Assembly (NCBI GenBank): GCA_050247255.1
Contig: JBFWUM010000049.1
Span: forward strand, 1 to 30,260
Direction: 5' to 3'
DNA: 30,260 bases
Source: JBFWUM01 sp050247255
GTDB lineage: Bacteria; Acidobacteriota; Vicinamibacteria; Vicinamibacterales; UBA2999
A program made the translations under genes and the position numbers. Below, piece by piece: positions 1 to 5,837 of the stretch. Each line of letters starts with the position of its first letter. Within the stretch, counting starts at the first letter, position 1. The notes under the pieces were generated by a model. It saw nothing but the letters and a program-made list of their open reading frames with translations, was not told where the DNA came from and did not search any database.

Positions 1-41
1 AGGGTGTCGCGGACGAGCTGGCGGATCTCCTGTTCGTTCAT
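1..41 (-). CDS. Partial BMC cargo enzyme, N-terminus only (probable aldehyde dehydrogenase)
   Basis: Only the first codons are in the window. Reading left from the ATG at 41-39 gives MNEQEIRQLVRDTL. This short amphipathic helix (E, I, L, V on one face) resembles the N-terminal encapsulation peptides of microcompartment cargo such as PduP/EutE-type CoA-acylating aldehyde dehydrogenases. The ATG overlaps the stop of the upstream vertex-protein gene as ATGA, so translation is probably coupled. The enzyme body lies outside the window, so the aldehyde dehydrogenase call rests on the peptide and the neighbours. A PduL-type phosphotransacylase or another cargo enzyme is possible. Confidence 0.5.
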   Translation of the reverse strand, partial: MNEQEIRQLVRDT

Positions 42-310
42 TCGTGCACGTCCACGCTGTCGATGATACCGACGATCGCCGCGTCCACGGGCGCTGCCTT
101 GCGGCCGAGCGCGTCCCCGGCGGCGCGCCCTTCGATCACGACCAGCACCTTCTCGTGAATGCCGGCGCCAACCGAATCGACCGCCAGCAGCGTCGCGCCG
201 CGCGGCTTGTCGTCGAGCGTCACCGGCTGCACGAGCAGGAGCTTGGCCCCCTCGAACTTGCGGTGCTTCTGCGTCGCGACGACCGTTCCAACCACTCTAG
301 CGATTTGCAT
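38..310 (-). CDS. BMC-P shell vertex protein (EutN/CcmL family), copy 1
   Basis: This 90-residue protein starts MQIARVVGTVVATQKHRKF and ends with the EutN/CcmL signature APVDAAIVGIIDSVDVHE. Family members form pentamers that cap the vertices of microcompartment shells. Length and the N-terminal beta-strand (M-x-[IV]-A-x-V-x-G-x-V-V-A-T) are typical. The reading frame stays open upstream, but the ATG at 310 is chosen because family members begin with this strand. The gene overlaps the previous vertex gene by 14 bp and the next gene by 4 bp (ATGA). It is one of three non-identical paralogues in a row. A shell-vertex role is secure; which metabolic type of shell is inferred from the aldolase. 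Confidence 0.93.
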   Translation of the reverse strand: MQIARVVGTVVATQKHRKFEGAKLLLVQPVTLDDKPRGATLLAVDSVGAGIHEKVLVVIEGRAAGDALGRKAAPVDAAIVGIIDSVDVHE

Positions 311-578
311 CGAGAATTGTGTCGATGCTGTCGACAATCCCCACAATGCCGGCGTCGACAGCCGCCTCGACCGGGTAGAACGGGAAGCTCGCTTCCTTGC
401 CGCGGACGAAGAACACCGTCTCGCCGACGCCGGCGCCGGCGGCGTCGGCAGCGACGAGGGTACGGCCGGCGGCGGTGCCATCCGCGGCGAGCGGTTGGAT
501 GACGAGCAGCGTGATGCCGGTGAGCGTGTCGTCCTTGCGGGTGATGACGACGTCGCCGATGACCTTTGCGACCTGCAT
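297..578 (-). CDS. BMC-P shell vertex protein (EutN/CcmL family), copy 2
   Basis: A 93-residue EutN/CcmL-family pentamer subunit that begins MQVAKVIGDVVITRKDDTLTG and carries the C-terminal signature VDAGIVGIVDSIDTI. The loop before the signature (GKEASFPFYPVEAAV) differs clearly from the two neighbours, which have the AAGDALGRKAAPVDA or SARMASGMKDCPVDA type. The paralogues are therefore diverged and not recent duplicates. The first strand and the ATG at 578 set the start; the open frame extending to 1088 is antisense-like read-through of other genes. The gene overlaps copy 1 by 14 bp and follows copy 3 after 5 bp. Multiple vertex paralogues are known in Planctomycetes-Verrucomicrobia type compartments. 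Confidence 0.93.
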   Translation of the reverse strand: MQVAKVIGDVVITRKDDTLTGITLLVIQPLAADGTAAGRTLVAADAAGAGVGETVFFVRGKEASFPFYPVEAAVDAGIVGIVDSIDTILDANR

Positions 579-583
579 GGGGG

Positions 584-859
584 TCAGTCGCCGGCGGCGA
601 CGTCCACGGTATCGATGATGCCGACGATCGCGGCGTCCACCGGGCAGTCCTTCATGCCGGACGCCATGCGCGCCGAGCTGCCGCTGACGATGAGGACGGT
701 TTCGCCGACGCCCGCATCCACGGTGTCGACGGCGACCAGGTAGTTGCCCTCCGCCTTGCCGTGCGGATCCATCGGCCGGGCGACCAGCAGCTTGTTGCTG
801 ACGAGCCGCGGGTCCTTGCGGGTGGCGACAACCGTGCCGACGATGCGCGCCAGGATCAT
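584..859 (-). CDS. BMC-P shell vertex protein (EutN/CcmL family), copy 3
   Basis: A 91-residue EutN/CcmL pentamer protein starting MILARIVGTVVATRKDPRLV, with the signature CPVDAAIVGIIDTVDVAAGD. It is the first of the three vertex genes in transcription order and lies 30 bp downstream of the hexameric shell gene. A strong hairpin (871-890) fills that gap. It is closest to copy 1 in the N-terminal strand and in the sequence GETVLIVSGSSAR, where a loop near the pentamer pore would lie. The shell-vertex role follows from family membership. Its specific place in the shell relative to the other two pentamers cannot be read from the sequence. Confidence 0.93.
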   Translation of the reverse strand: MILARIVGTVVATRKDPRLVSNKLLVARPMDPHGKAEGNYLVAVDTVDAGVGETVLIVSGSSARMASGMKDCPVDAAIVGIIDTVDVAAGD

Positions 860-870
860 CGGGGATTCCT

Positions 871-890
871 GGCCGGACCGAGGTCCGGCC
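871..890 (-). repeat. Palindromic hairpin between BMC-H and BMC-P genes
   Basis: The 20 bases read ggccggaccgaggtccggcc. They are almost perfectly palindromic and can form an 8-9 bp GC stem with a very small loop in the transcript. The hairpin fills most of the 30-bp gap between the BMC-H stop (890-892) and the start of vertex copy 3 at 859. No U-run follows, so it does not look like an intrinsic terminator. It could limit read-through or protect the upstream shell message, or it may simply be a dispersed palindromic repeat. Only this copy is visible in the window. Confidence 0.75.
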
Positions 891-1186
891 TACTTGGTGG
901 CGGCCGCGTTGGCCTTGCCGATCGGCAGGGCGTCTTCCAGGTTCGCGTGCGGACGCGGGATGACGTGGACCGAGACGAGCTCGCCGACGCGCCGCGCCGC
1001 CGCCGCACCGGCGTCGGTGGCGGCCTTCACCGCCGCGACGTCGCCGCGCACGATGGCCGTCACGTAGCCGGCGCCGATCTTCTCCCACCCGACCAGCGTG
1101 ACCTTTGCGGCCTTGACCATCGCGTCCGCCGCTTCGATCATGGCGACGAGACCCTTGGTCTCGACCATGCCCAGCGCCTCACCCAT
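890..1186 (-). CDS. BMC-H hexameric shell protein (Pfam BMC domain)
   Basis: This 98-residue single-BMC-domain protein belongs to the PduA/EutM/CsoS1 family, whose hexamers tile the facets of microcompartments. It shows the classic opening ALGMVETKGLVAMIEAADAM, the pore-loop segment EKIGAGYVTAIVRGDVAAV (KIGAG where KIGSG is common), and the ending VISVH-like VSVHVIPRPHANLEDALP. The ATG at 1186 is preceded by AGGAA about 8 bases upstream. It is transcribed after the aldolase across an AT-rich repeat spacer and before the three vertex genes. It is the only hexamer in the window, so other shell paralogues should lie to the left. Confidence 0.96.
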   Translation of the reverse strand: MGEALGMVETKGLVAMIEAADAMVKAAKVTLVGWEKIGAGYVTAIVRGDVAAVKAATDAGAAAARRVGELVSVHVIPRPHANLEDALPIGKANAAATK

Positions 1187-1200
1187 CTTTGCGTTCCTCG

Positions 1201-1275
1201 TATTGACGAATTGACGGATTCACGAATTGACCAATTTCAATTCGTCACTGCGTCAATTCGTAAATTCGTCAATCC
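1201..1275. repeat. AT-rich repeat with inverted ends (attgacgaatt motif)
   Basis: This low-GC patch in a high-GC region is built from variants of the 9-11 base unit attcgtcaa / ttgacgaatt. The outer ends, attgacgaatt at 1202-1212 and aattcgtcaat near 1263-1273, are perfect inverted copies; the interior contains further degenerate copies in both orientations. It fills the 82-bp gap between the aldolase and BMC-H genes. It supplies the aldolase stop codon (the TGA of ggattgacg on the minus strand). It is probably a dispersed intergenic repeat; a regulatory hairpin is possible. Confidence 0.8.
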
Positions 1276-2126
1276 CTCAGGTTCTTCACGGCATCGGCTA
1301 TCAACGCCGTGAGTTCGCCGTATGTTAGCCGAATTTCGCCGTCTCTGCTCGCCTGCCGGAGCGCCGACGAGACGTCCGGCACAAGGCGATTCGGCGATTC
1401 CGGCGCCTCCAGGACCTGGCACGACGCCTGGTCGGCGGCGGCGGCTTCCGCCGGATCGGTGCACAGCGGCGCCGGCGCCGGAATGCCGTAAAAGCTGCGC
1501 AGCCCCTGGAGCCGCTCGACCTCCTCTCGCGAAATCAGGTGCTCTCCGCCCAGCTGCCGGGCGACGAGGCTGATCTTGGCGAAGTGCTCGATCGTCTCCA
1601 TCTTGTAGTAGGCCGCCATCACGTTCGGGCCGCAGGTGACCGCGCCGTGGTTGGCAAGCAGCATCCCGTCGTGCGCCTTGATGTACTTGCGCACCGCCTC
1701 GGGCAGTTCCGCGGTCGACGGCGTGCCGTAGGCGGCAATCGGGATGCTGCCGAGCGTCGTGATCACCTCCGCCAGCACCGCGCGCGTCAGCGGGATGCCG
1801 GCCACGGCAAAGCCGGTCGCCAGCGGCGGGTGGGCGTGGACGACGGCGTTGACGTCCGGCCGGTTGCGATACACCTCGAGGTGCATCGGCAGCTCGGTCG
1901 ACGCGTCGCGATCGCCGGAGATCTTGTTGCCGTCGTAGTCGACGACGACCATCATGTCGGGGGTCATGAACCCCTTCGACACGCTCTTCGGCGTCGTGAT
2001 CAGCCGCCTGTCGTCGAGGCGGGCGCTGATATTGCCGTCGTTGCTTGCCACGTAGGCGCGCGCGTAGAGCCGGCGGCCGGCCTCGACAATGTCGGCGCGA
2101 ATCTGTTCCTCGGCGCGGCTACTCAT
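1269..2126 (-). CDS. Class II aldolase (L-fuculose/rhamnulose-phosphate type) with C-terminal BMC-targeting-like tail
   Basis: The 285-residue protein has an aldolase class II/adducin domain over residues 5-215. It shows the phosphate-binding SNDGNIS (28-34), the catalytic Glu in TELPMH (about 78), and the zinc ligands in VVHAHP (His97, His99) and NHG (His160). Family enzymes cleave fuculose-1-phosphate or similar into lactaldehyde and dihydroxyacetone phosphate using zinc. FucA is about 215 residues. Here a Pro/Ala-rich linker (about 218-250) leads to a terminal amphipathic helix, LTYGELTALIADAVKNL, typical of encapsulation peptides. With shell genes downstream and coupled start signals upstream, the enzyme is very likely lumenal cargo of a deoxysugar-degrading compartment. 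The exact sugar is not determined. Confidence 0.92.
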   Translation of the reverse strand: MSSRAEEQIRADIVEAGRRLYARAYVASNDGNISARLDDRRLITTPKSVSKGFMTPDMMVVVDYDGNKISGDRDASTELPMHLEVYRNRPDVNAVVHAHPPLATGFAVAGIPLTRAVLAEVITTLGSIPIAAYGTPSTAELPEAVRKYIKAHDGMLLANHGAVTCGPNVMAAYYKMETIEHFAKISLVARQLGGEHLISREEVERLQGLRSFYGIPAPAPLCTDPAEAAAADQASCQVLEAPESPNRLVPDVSSALRQASRDGEIRLTYGELTALIADAVKNLRD

Positions 2127-2374
2127 CGGATCTGGAACTTGGCCCGGCAGTCTTCAGAGCAAAAGTAGAACGTCGTCTTGCCGCTGGTGAGCGACGGGGC
2201 GCCCTCGGGCGGGATGAACGTCCCGCAGACCGGGTCGCGCTGCAGCTTCACCGGGCGCGGTTTCTGCTGGCCCGCGGGCCGCCCGCCGGCCGCCACGATC
2301 ACCGCGTCGGCCACGCGCCACAGGATGCGCGCGGCGATCAACACGACGATCGCCAGCAGCAGGAACCGGATCAC
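2123..2374 (-). CDS. Small membrane-anchored YHS-domain protein
   Basis: An 83-residue protein starting at a GTG (2374-2372). The GTG is preferred because it directly precedes the hydrophobic segment VIRFLLLAIVVLIAARILWRV (residues 1-21), while upstream codons read into the preceding gene. After a basic linker comes a YHS motif: RDPVCGTFI (Cys50), then TTFYFCSEDCRAKF (Cys72, Cys76), a cysteine arrangement that in related domains binds metal. The stop overlaps the aldolase ATG as ATGA, and only 4 bp separate the gene from the TPR gene upstream. The function is unknown; coupling to the aldolase ties it to the compartment operon or to a generic upstream unit. Confidence 0.8.
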   Translation of the reverse strand: MIRFLLLAIVVLIAARILWRVADAVIVAAGGRPAGQQKPRPVKLQRDPVCGTFIPPEGAPSLTSGKTTFYFCSEDCRAKFQIR

Positions 2375-2378
2375 CGGG

Positions 2379-2993
2379 TCAGCTTCCTGCCGGCGCCGCC
2401 GGGGCTCCCTGGCCGCGCGAGGCCGCAATGCCGTCGAGCCCGCGCTGTGCGGCCTGCCCTTCCTGGCTCTGCGGCGCAATCTCGACGACGCGCCGCCACG
2501 ACGCCGCGGCGCCAGCGAGGTCGTTCTTGCCGAAGGCGCGCACGATCCCCTGGTTGAGCAGCGTCTTGGTGTGCTGCGGGTCGAGCGCCAGCGAGCGATC
2601 GAACTGCTCCAGCGCCTCGTCAGGGCGATTCGTGTAGTAGTAGCTCACGCCAAGGTCGGTGCTGGCGTTCACGTCCTTCGGGTCGAGCTGCAGCGCCTGC
2701 TCGTAGTACTTGATCGCGTCGTCGTAGCGCTCCGCATCGAAGTAGACGTTGCCGAGCTGCACGTGCGCGCCGGCGTTCTGCGGATCGTTCTGGATGATCG
2801 TGAGCAGGCTCTGGACGCGGGCCTCATCGAGGGCCGGCGCCGCCTGCTGGCCGGCCTGCTGCGGCGGTGGCGCGGCGGCCTCGGTCGCGACGGCGGCGGC
2901 GGGCGGCCCCGCCTGCTGCGTGCCGATGACCCATCCGAGGATGACGCCAAAGCACATCCCGGCCACGGCAAAGACGATGGACTCTGCTTTCAT
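2379..2993 (-). CDS. Membrane-anchored TPR protein
   Basis: A 204-residue protein with an N-terminal hydrophobic anchor (ESIVFAVAGMCFGVILGWVIG, residues 4-24), an Ala/Pro/Gln-rich linker to about 55, and three tetratricopeptide repeats at about 75-108, 109-142 and 143-176 (for example AGAHVQLGNVYFDAERYDDA). TPRs mediate protein-protein contacts. The frame also has an earlier ATG at 3017 that would add MTPDPLTE, but those codons come from a repeated sequence found again at 18003-18039. The ATG at 2993, just before MKAESIV, is therefore chosen. Neither start has a clear ribosome-binding site. It heads the run into the YHS and aldolase genes. Its partner is unknown. Confidence 0.82.
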   Translation of the reverse strand: MKAESIVFAVAGMCFGVILGWVIGTQQAGPPAAAVATEAAAPPPQQAGQQAAPALDEARVQSLLTIIQNDPQNAGAHVQLGNVYFDAERYDDAIKYYEQALQLDPKDVNASTDLGVSYYYTNRPDEALEQFDRSLALDPQHTKTLLNQGIVRAFGKNDLAGAAASWRRVVEIAPQSQEGQAAQRGLDGIAASRGQGAPAAPAGS

Positions 2994-3046
2994 TTCTGTA
3001 AGGGGGTCGGGAGTCATTTCTTGAGGACACCCGACCCCCCTACTTT
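2993..3046. repeat. Repeat family copy A (gtaagggggtcgggagtcat) with hairpin
   Basis: The spacer between the hydrolase stop and the TPR start is one copy of a repeat whose core, gtaagggggtcgggagtcat followed by ttctt-aggacacc, recurs at 18003-18039 with a single difference over about 34 bases. Here the right half is short. gggggtcggg (3002-3011) and cccgaccccc (3030-3039) form a 10-bp stem with an 18-nt loop. The hydrolase TAA lies at its right edge. It separates the housekeeping run from the compartment-linked genes. A terminator-like role is conceivable, but no U-run is seen. Confidence 0.85.
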
Positions 3047-3746
3047 ATCCCAGGGTCCGCTGGAACCAGGTGACCAGCGCCTGCAGCAGATCGGGTTCGC
3101 GGGTGAGCAGCGCCGTGCCATGCGCCGCGAGGTCGGACCACTGCAGTTCGCGGATCCCGGGCGGATCCTCGGCCAGCGCCCGCGCCGAGCGTGCCGCATA
3201 CGGGTCCTGGCGGCTGGCGATGAACATGGCCGGCCGCTCGCCATACTGGCGCACGGCGTTCTCGATCCGCACGCCGCGGTAGTCCAGGGAGGGCGAGAGC
3301 AGCAACAGCGACCGCACCCGCTGGTCGGAGGACGCGACCGCGGCGGCGAGACTGCCGCCCAGGGACGCCCCGGCCAGGCCGATGGCCCCGGAACGCGTTT
3401 CGGGGCGCGACTGCAGGAAGTCGATGGCTGCGCGAATGTCGTCGCCCCAGGCCAGCAGCGCGGCGGTTTCCGAGGGAAGCGACGTCCCGGGCAGGTCGAG
3501 CATCAGCGCGGTGATGTTGACGTCGGCGAGCCGCTGGCCGGTCACCTGCCAGTCGTCCTTCGGCCTCCCCAGCATCGGCACGAGCACAACCGCCGCCGCC
3601 GGCGGCTGCGCAGCCTCGTTGATCAGCGCGTTGACGATCCGCCCGTCCGCCGCGGGGAAGCTCACGGCCCGCGCCGCCGCCTGGACGGATGGCAGCCCCA
3701 TCGCGACCAGCGCCGCGACCGCGACCACCGCCAGCCGCACCCTCAT
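3045..3746 (-). CDS. Secreted alpha/beta hydrolase (dienelactone-hydrolase-like)
   Basis: This 233-residue protein has a signal peptide (MRVRLAVVAVAALVAMGLPSVQA) and an alpha/beta hydrolase fold. The nucleophile elbow is GLAGASLGGSLA (Ser128), the acid is in SRQDPYAA (Asp181), and the base is in AAHGTALL (His209), so the catalytic triad is complete. The length matches dienelactone-hydrolase-like proteins. The substrate cannot be inferred. Its ATG overlaps the pdxJ stop by 4 bp (ATGA), so it is the last gene of the housekeeping run. The TAA abuts the repeat at 2993-3046. Confidence 0.85.
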   Translation of the reverse strand: MRVRLAVVAVAALVAMGLPSVQAAARAVSFPAADGRIVNALINEAAQPPAAAVVLVPMLGRPKDDWQVTGQRLADVNITALMLDLPGTSLPSETAALLAWGDDIRAAIDFLQSRPETRSGAIGLAGASLGGSLAAAVASSDQRVRSLLLLSPSLDYRGVRIENAVRQYGERPAMFIASRQDPYAARSARALAEDPPGIRELQWSDLAAHGTALLTREPDLLQALVTWFQRTLG

Positions 3747-4480
3747 GCCGCCAGCACCTGCAGGTAGTCGGTCACGCTGCGCCGCAACCCGACGAAGATG
3801 GCATGGCTGACGAGGGCATGGCCGATCGACACCTCGTCGAGGTGCGGCAGCGTCCTGAACAGCACGAGGTTGTCGAGGTCGAGATCATGTCCTGCATTCA
3901 CGCCGAGGCCGAGTGATGCCGCCAGCCTGGCCGCGGTCACGTAGGTCTCGAACGAACGGCGGCCGTCCTCAGGCCCGGCGGCACACGCGCGGGCAAACGG
4001 CTCCGTATACAACTCCACGCGATCGGCCCCGACATCGGCCGCCCATCGGATAGGGGCGTCCACCGGGTCGACGAAGATGCTGACGCGGATCCCGGCCGCG
4101 CGCAGGCCGGCAACAATGCCGGCCACTGCCGCCCGCGGCGTCGAGGCGGGCCATCCGGCCTCGCTCGTGATCTCTCCCTCGCGCACCGGCACCAGCGTGC
4201 ACTGGTCGGGCTTCACGTCGTGCACGAGCGCCAGCCAGTCCGACCGCGGGTCCCCCTCGATGTTGTATTCCACACCGGCCGCATTCGCGCGCAGCCAGGC
4301 CGCGATGTCGCGGACGTCGCGCGGCGTGATGTGGCGCGCATCGGCGCGCGGATGCACGGTGATCCCCGGCGCCCCCGCCTCCACGCACACGCCGACCGCC
4401 TCGAGCAGCGACGGCACGCCGCCGCCGCGCGAGTTCCTCACCGTCGCGACTTTGTTGACGTTGACTGAGAGCTTCGTCAC
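3743..4480 (-). CDS. pdxJ: Pyridoxine 5'-phosphate synthase PdxJ
   Basis: PdxJ condenses 3-amino-2-oxopropyl phosphate with 1-deoxyxylulose 5-phosphate to give pyridoxine 5'-phosphate, the last ring-forming step of the DXP-dependent vitamin B6 pathway. The 245-residue protein is full length. It carries LSVNVNKVATVRNSRGG at the N-terminus, the catalytic histidine in TVHPRADARHI (His43), the glutamate in EYNIEGDP, the GVNAGHDL segment (His198) and the terminal IGHALVSHAIFVGL phosphate-binding region. It follows glmM after 6 bp and overlaps the hydrolase gene by 4 bp. glmM and pdxJ adjacency fits a shared transcript. Confidence 0.97.
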   Translation of the reverse strand: MTKLSVNVNKVATVRNSRGGGVPSLLEAVGVCVEAGAPGITVHPRADARHITPRDVRDIAAWLRANAAGVEYNIEGDPRSDWLALVHDVKPDQCTLVPVREGEITSEAGWPASTPRAAVAGIVAGLRAAGIRVSIFVDPVDAPIRWAADVGADRVELYTEPFARACAAGPEDGRRSFETYVTAARLAASLGLGVNAGHDLDLDNLVLFRTLPHLDEVSIGHALVSHAIFVGLRRSVTDYLQVLAA

Positions 4481-4486
4481 CCGATT

Positions 4487-5830
4487 CTATACGGCGGCGC
4501 CGGCGTGCTTCTTCACCGCGTCGACGATTTCGTGCGCCCAGCGCGTGATCTCCTCCTGGTCACGCCCTTCGAGCATGACCCGCAGCAGCGGCTCGGTGCC
4601 GGAGTAGCGCACCAGCAGCCGGCCCTGCCCTGCCAGCCGCGATTCCACGCCAGCCATCGTCGCCGCGATTTCGGGGACCGACGCCAGGTCGATTCGCCGC
4701 TCCACCCTGACGTTGACGAGGACCTGGGGGTAGGCTGTGAGCTCGGAGGCGAGGTCAGCGAGCGATCGTCCCGTCGCCATCATCACCCGCAGCACGTTGA
4801 GCGAGGTGGCCAGCCCGTCCCCGGTGAACAGGTAGTCGGAGAAGATGACGTGCCCCGACTGCTCGCCGCCGAGCGACAGGTCGCGCTTGAGCATCTCCTC
4901 CATCACGTGCTTGTCACCCACCGGGCAGCGCACCATGCCGATGCCGGCCTCGCGCAGCGCGATCTCGAGGCCGATGTTGCTCATCACGGTCGCGACGATG
5001 GCATCGCCTTTCAGCCGCCCCTCGGCCTTGAGGTGCTTCGCGCACATCAGCATGACGGCATCGCCGTCGACGATGGCGCCCGAGGCGTCGACGAAGATGG
5101 CGCGGTCGCCGTCGCCGTCGTAGGCGATCCCGAGGTCGTAGGTGCCGGACACCACCGTCTTGGCCAGCTGCTGCGGCGCGGTCGACCCGCAGTGCAGGTT
5201 GATGTTGCGCCCGTCCGGCTCACACCCGATGCAGCGGTGCTCGAGCCCGAGCTCCTGGAACAGCCGCGGCGCGATCGTCGTCGTGGCGCCGTTGGCGCAA
5301 TCGACCGCCACGCGGAGAGTGGCCGCGCGCGGATCAGCGGGCAGGATGTCCTTCAGGTGGCCGATGTAGTCCTGGCGGTAATCGATCTGCTCGACCTGCT
5401 GCACGGCAGGGGGCGAGGAGACATCGACCTGGCCGACGAAGGACTCCACACGACGCTCGAGCGCCTCGGTGAACTTCTCGCCGGCCCCGGAGAACACCTT
5501 GATGCCGTTGTCCTCGAACGGGTTGTGCGAGGCCGAGATGACCAGGCCGGCGGTGAATCCCTTGCGCGGCGTCAGGAAGGCGACCGCCGGCGTCGGGATG
5601 ATGCCGGCGCTGATCAACTCGCCGCCCTGCGACCGGACGCCGCGCGCCAGCTCGCGCTCGATCCACGCGCCCGACTCGCGCGTGTCGCGCCCGACCATGA
5701 AGCGCACCGGCTCGCCGCCGTGGCGCAGCGCCAGCACCAGCGCCGCGCCGAGGCGGCGCACCGTCGCCTCGTCGAGCGGCGGATCCCCCGCCTTGCCGCG
5801 CACACCATCCGTTCCGAACAGACGACCCAT
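4487..5830 (-). CDS. glmM: Phosphoglucosamine mutase GlmM
   Basis: GlmM converts glucosamine-6-phosphate to glucosamine-1-phosphate for UDP-GlcNAc and peptidoglycan synthesis. The 447-residue protein has the N-terminal GRLFGTDGVRG, the phosphoserine loop ISASHNPFEDNGIK (serine near residue 101), the metal-binding DGDGDRAIF (about 237-245), the sugar-binding GGEQSGHVIF (about 320) and the phosphate-binding RYSGTEPLLRVM near the C-terminus. All catalytic elements are present. It lies 7 bp after cdaR and 6 bp before pdxJ. Grouping with cdaA and cdaR is the widely conserved module in which GlmM interacts with, and can inhibit, the c-di-AMP cyclase. Confidence 0.98.
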   Translation of the reverse strand: MGRLFGTDGVRGKAGDPPLDEATVRRLGAALVLALRHGGEPVRFMVGRDTRESGAWIERELARGVRSQGGELISAGIIPTPAVAFLTPRKGFTAGLVISASHNPFEDNGIKVFSGAGEKFTEALERRVESFVGQVDVSSPPAVQQVEQIDYRQDYIGHLKDILPADPRAATLRVAVDCANGATTTIAPRLFQELGLEHRCIGCEPDGRNINLHCGSTAPQQLAKTVVSGTYDLGIAYDGDGDRAIFVDASGAIVDGDAVMLMCAKHLKAEGRLKGDAIVATVMSNIGLEIALREAGIGMVRCPVGDKHVMEEMLKRDLSLGGEQSGHVIFSDYLFTGDGLATSLNVLRVMMATGRSLADLASELTAYPQVLVNVRVERRIDLASVPEIAATMAGVESRLAGQGRLLVRYSGTEPLLRVMLEGRDQEEITRWAHEIVDAVKKHAGAAV

Positions 5831-5837
5831 GAGTCTC

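Noticed and set aside
297..1088. A 263-residue protein fused to vertex copy 2
   Set aside because: The upstream part is Arg/Gly/Ala-rich out-of-frame translation of vertex copy 3 and BMC-H; only the last 93 residues match EutN/CcmL.
2993..3046. Rho-independent terminator after the hydrolase gene
   Set aside because: There is a 10-bp GC stem but no U-run in either direction, and the loop is long; it is better described as a repeat copy.
2178..3767. A 529-codon plus-strand frame spanning YHS, TPR and hydrolase genes
   Set aside because: It crosses three well-supported minus-strand genes and two repeat features, and is Arg/Gly-rich without domains.
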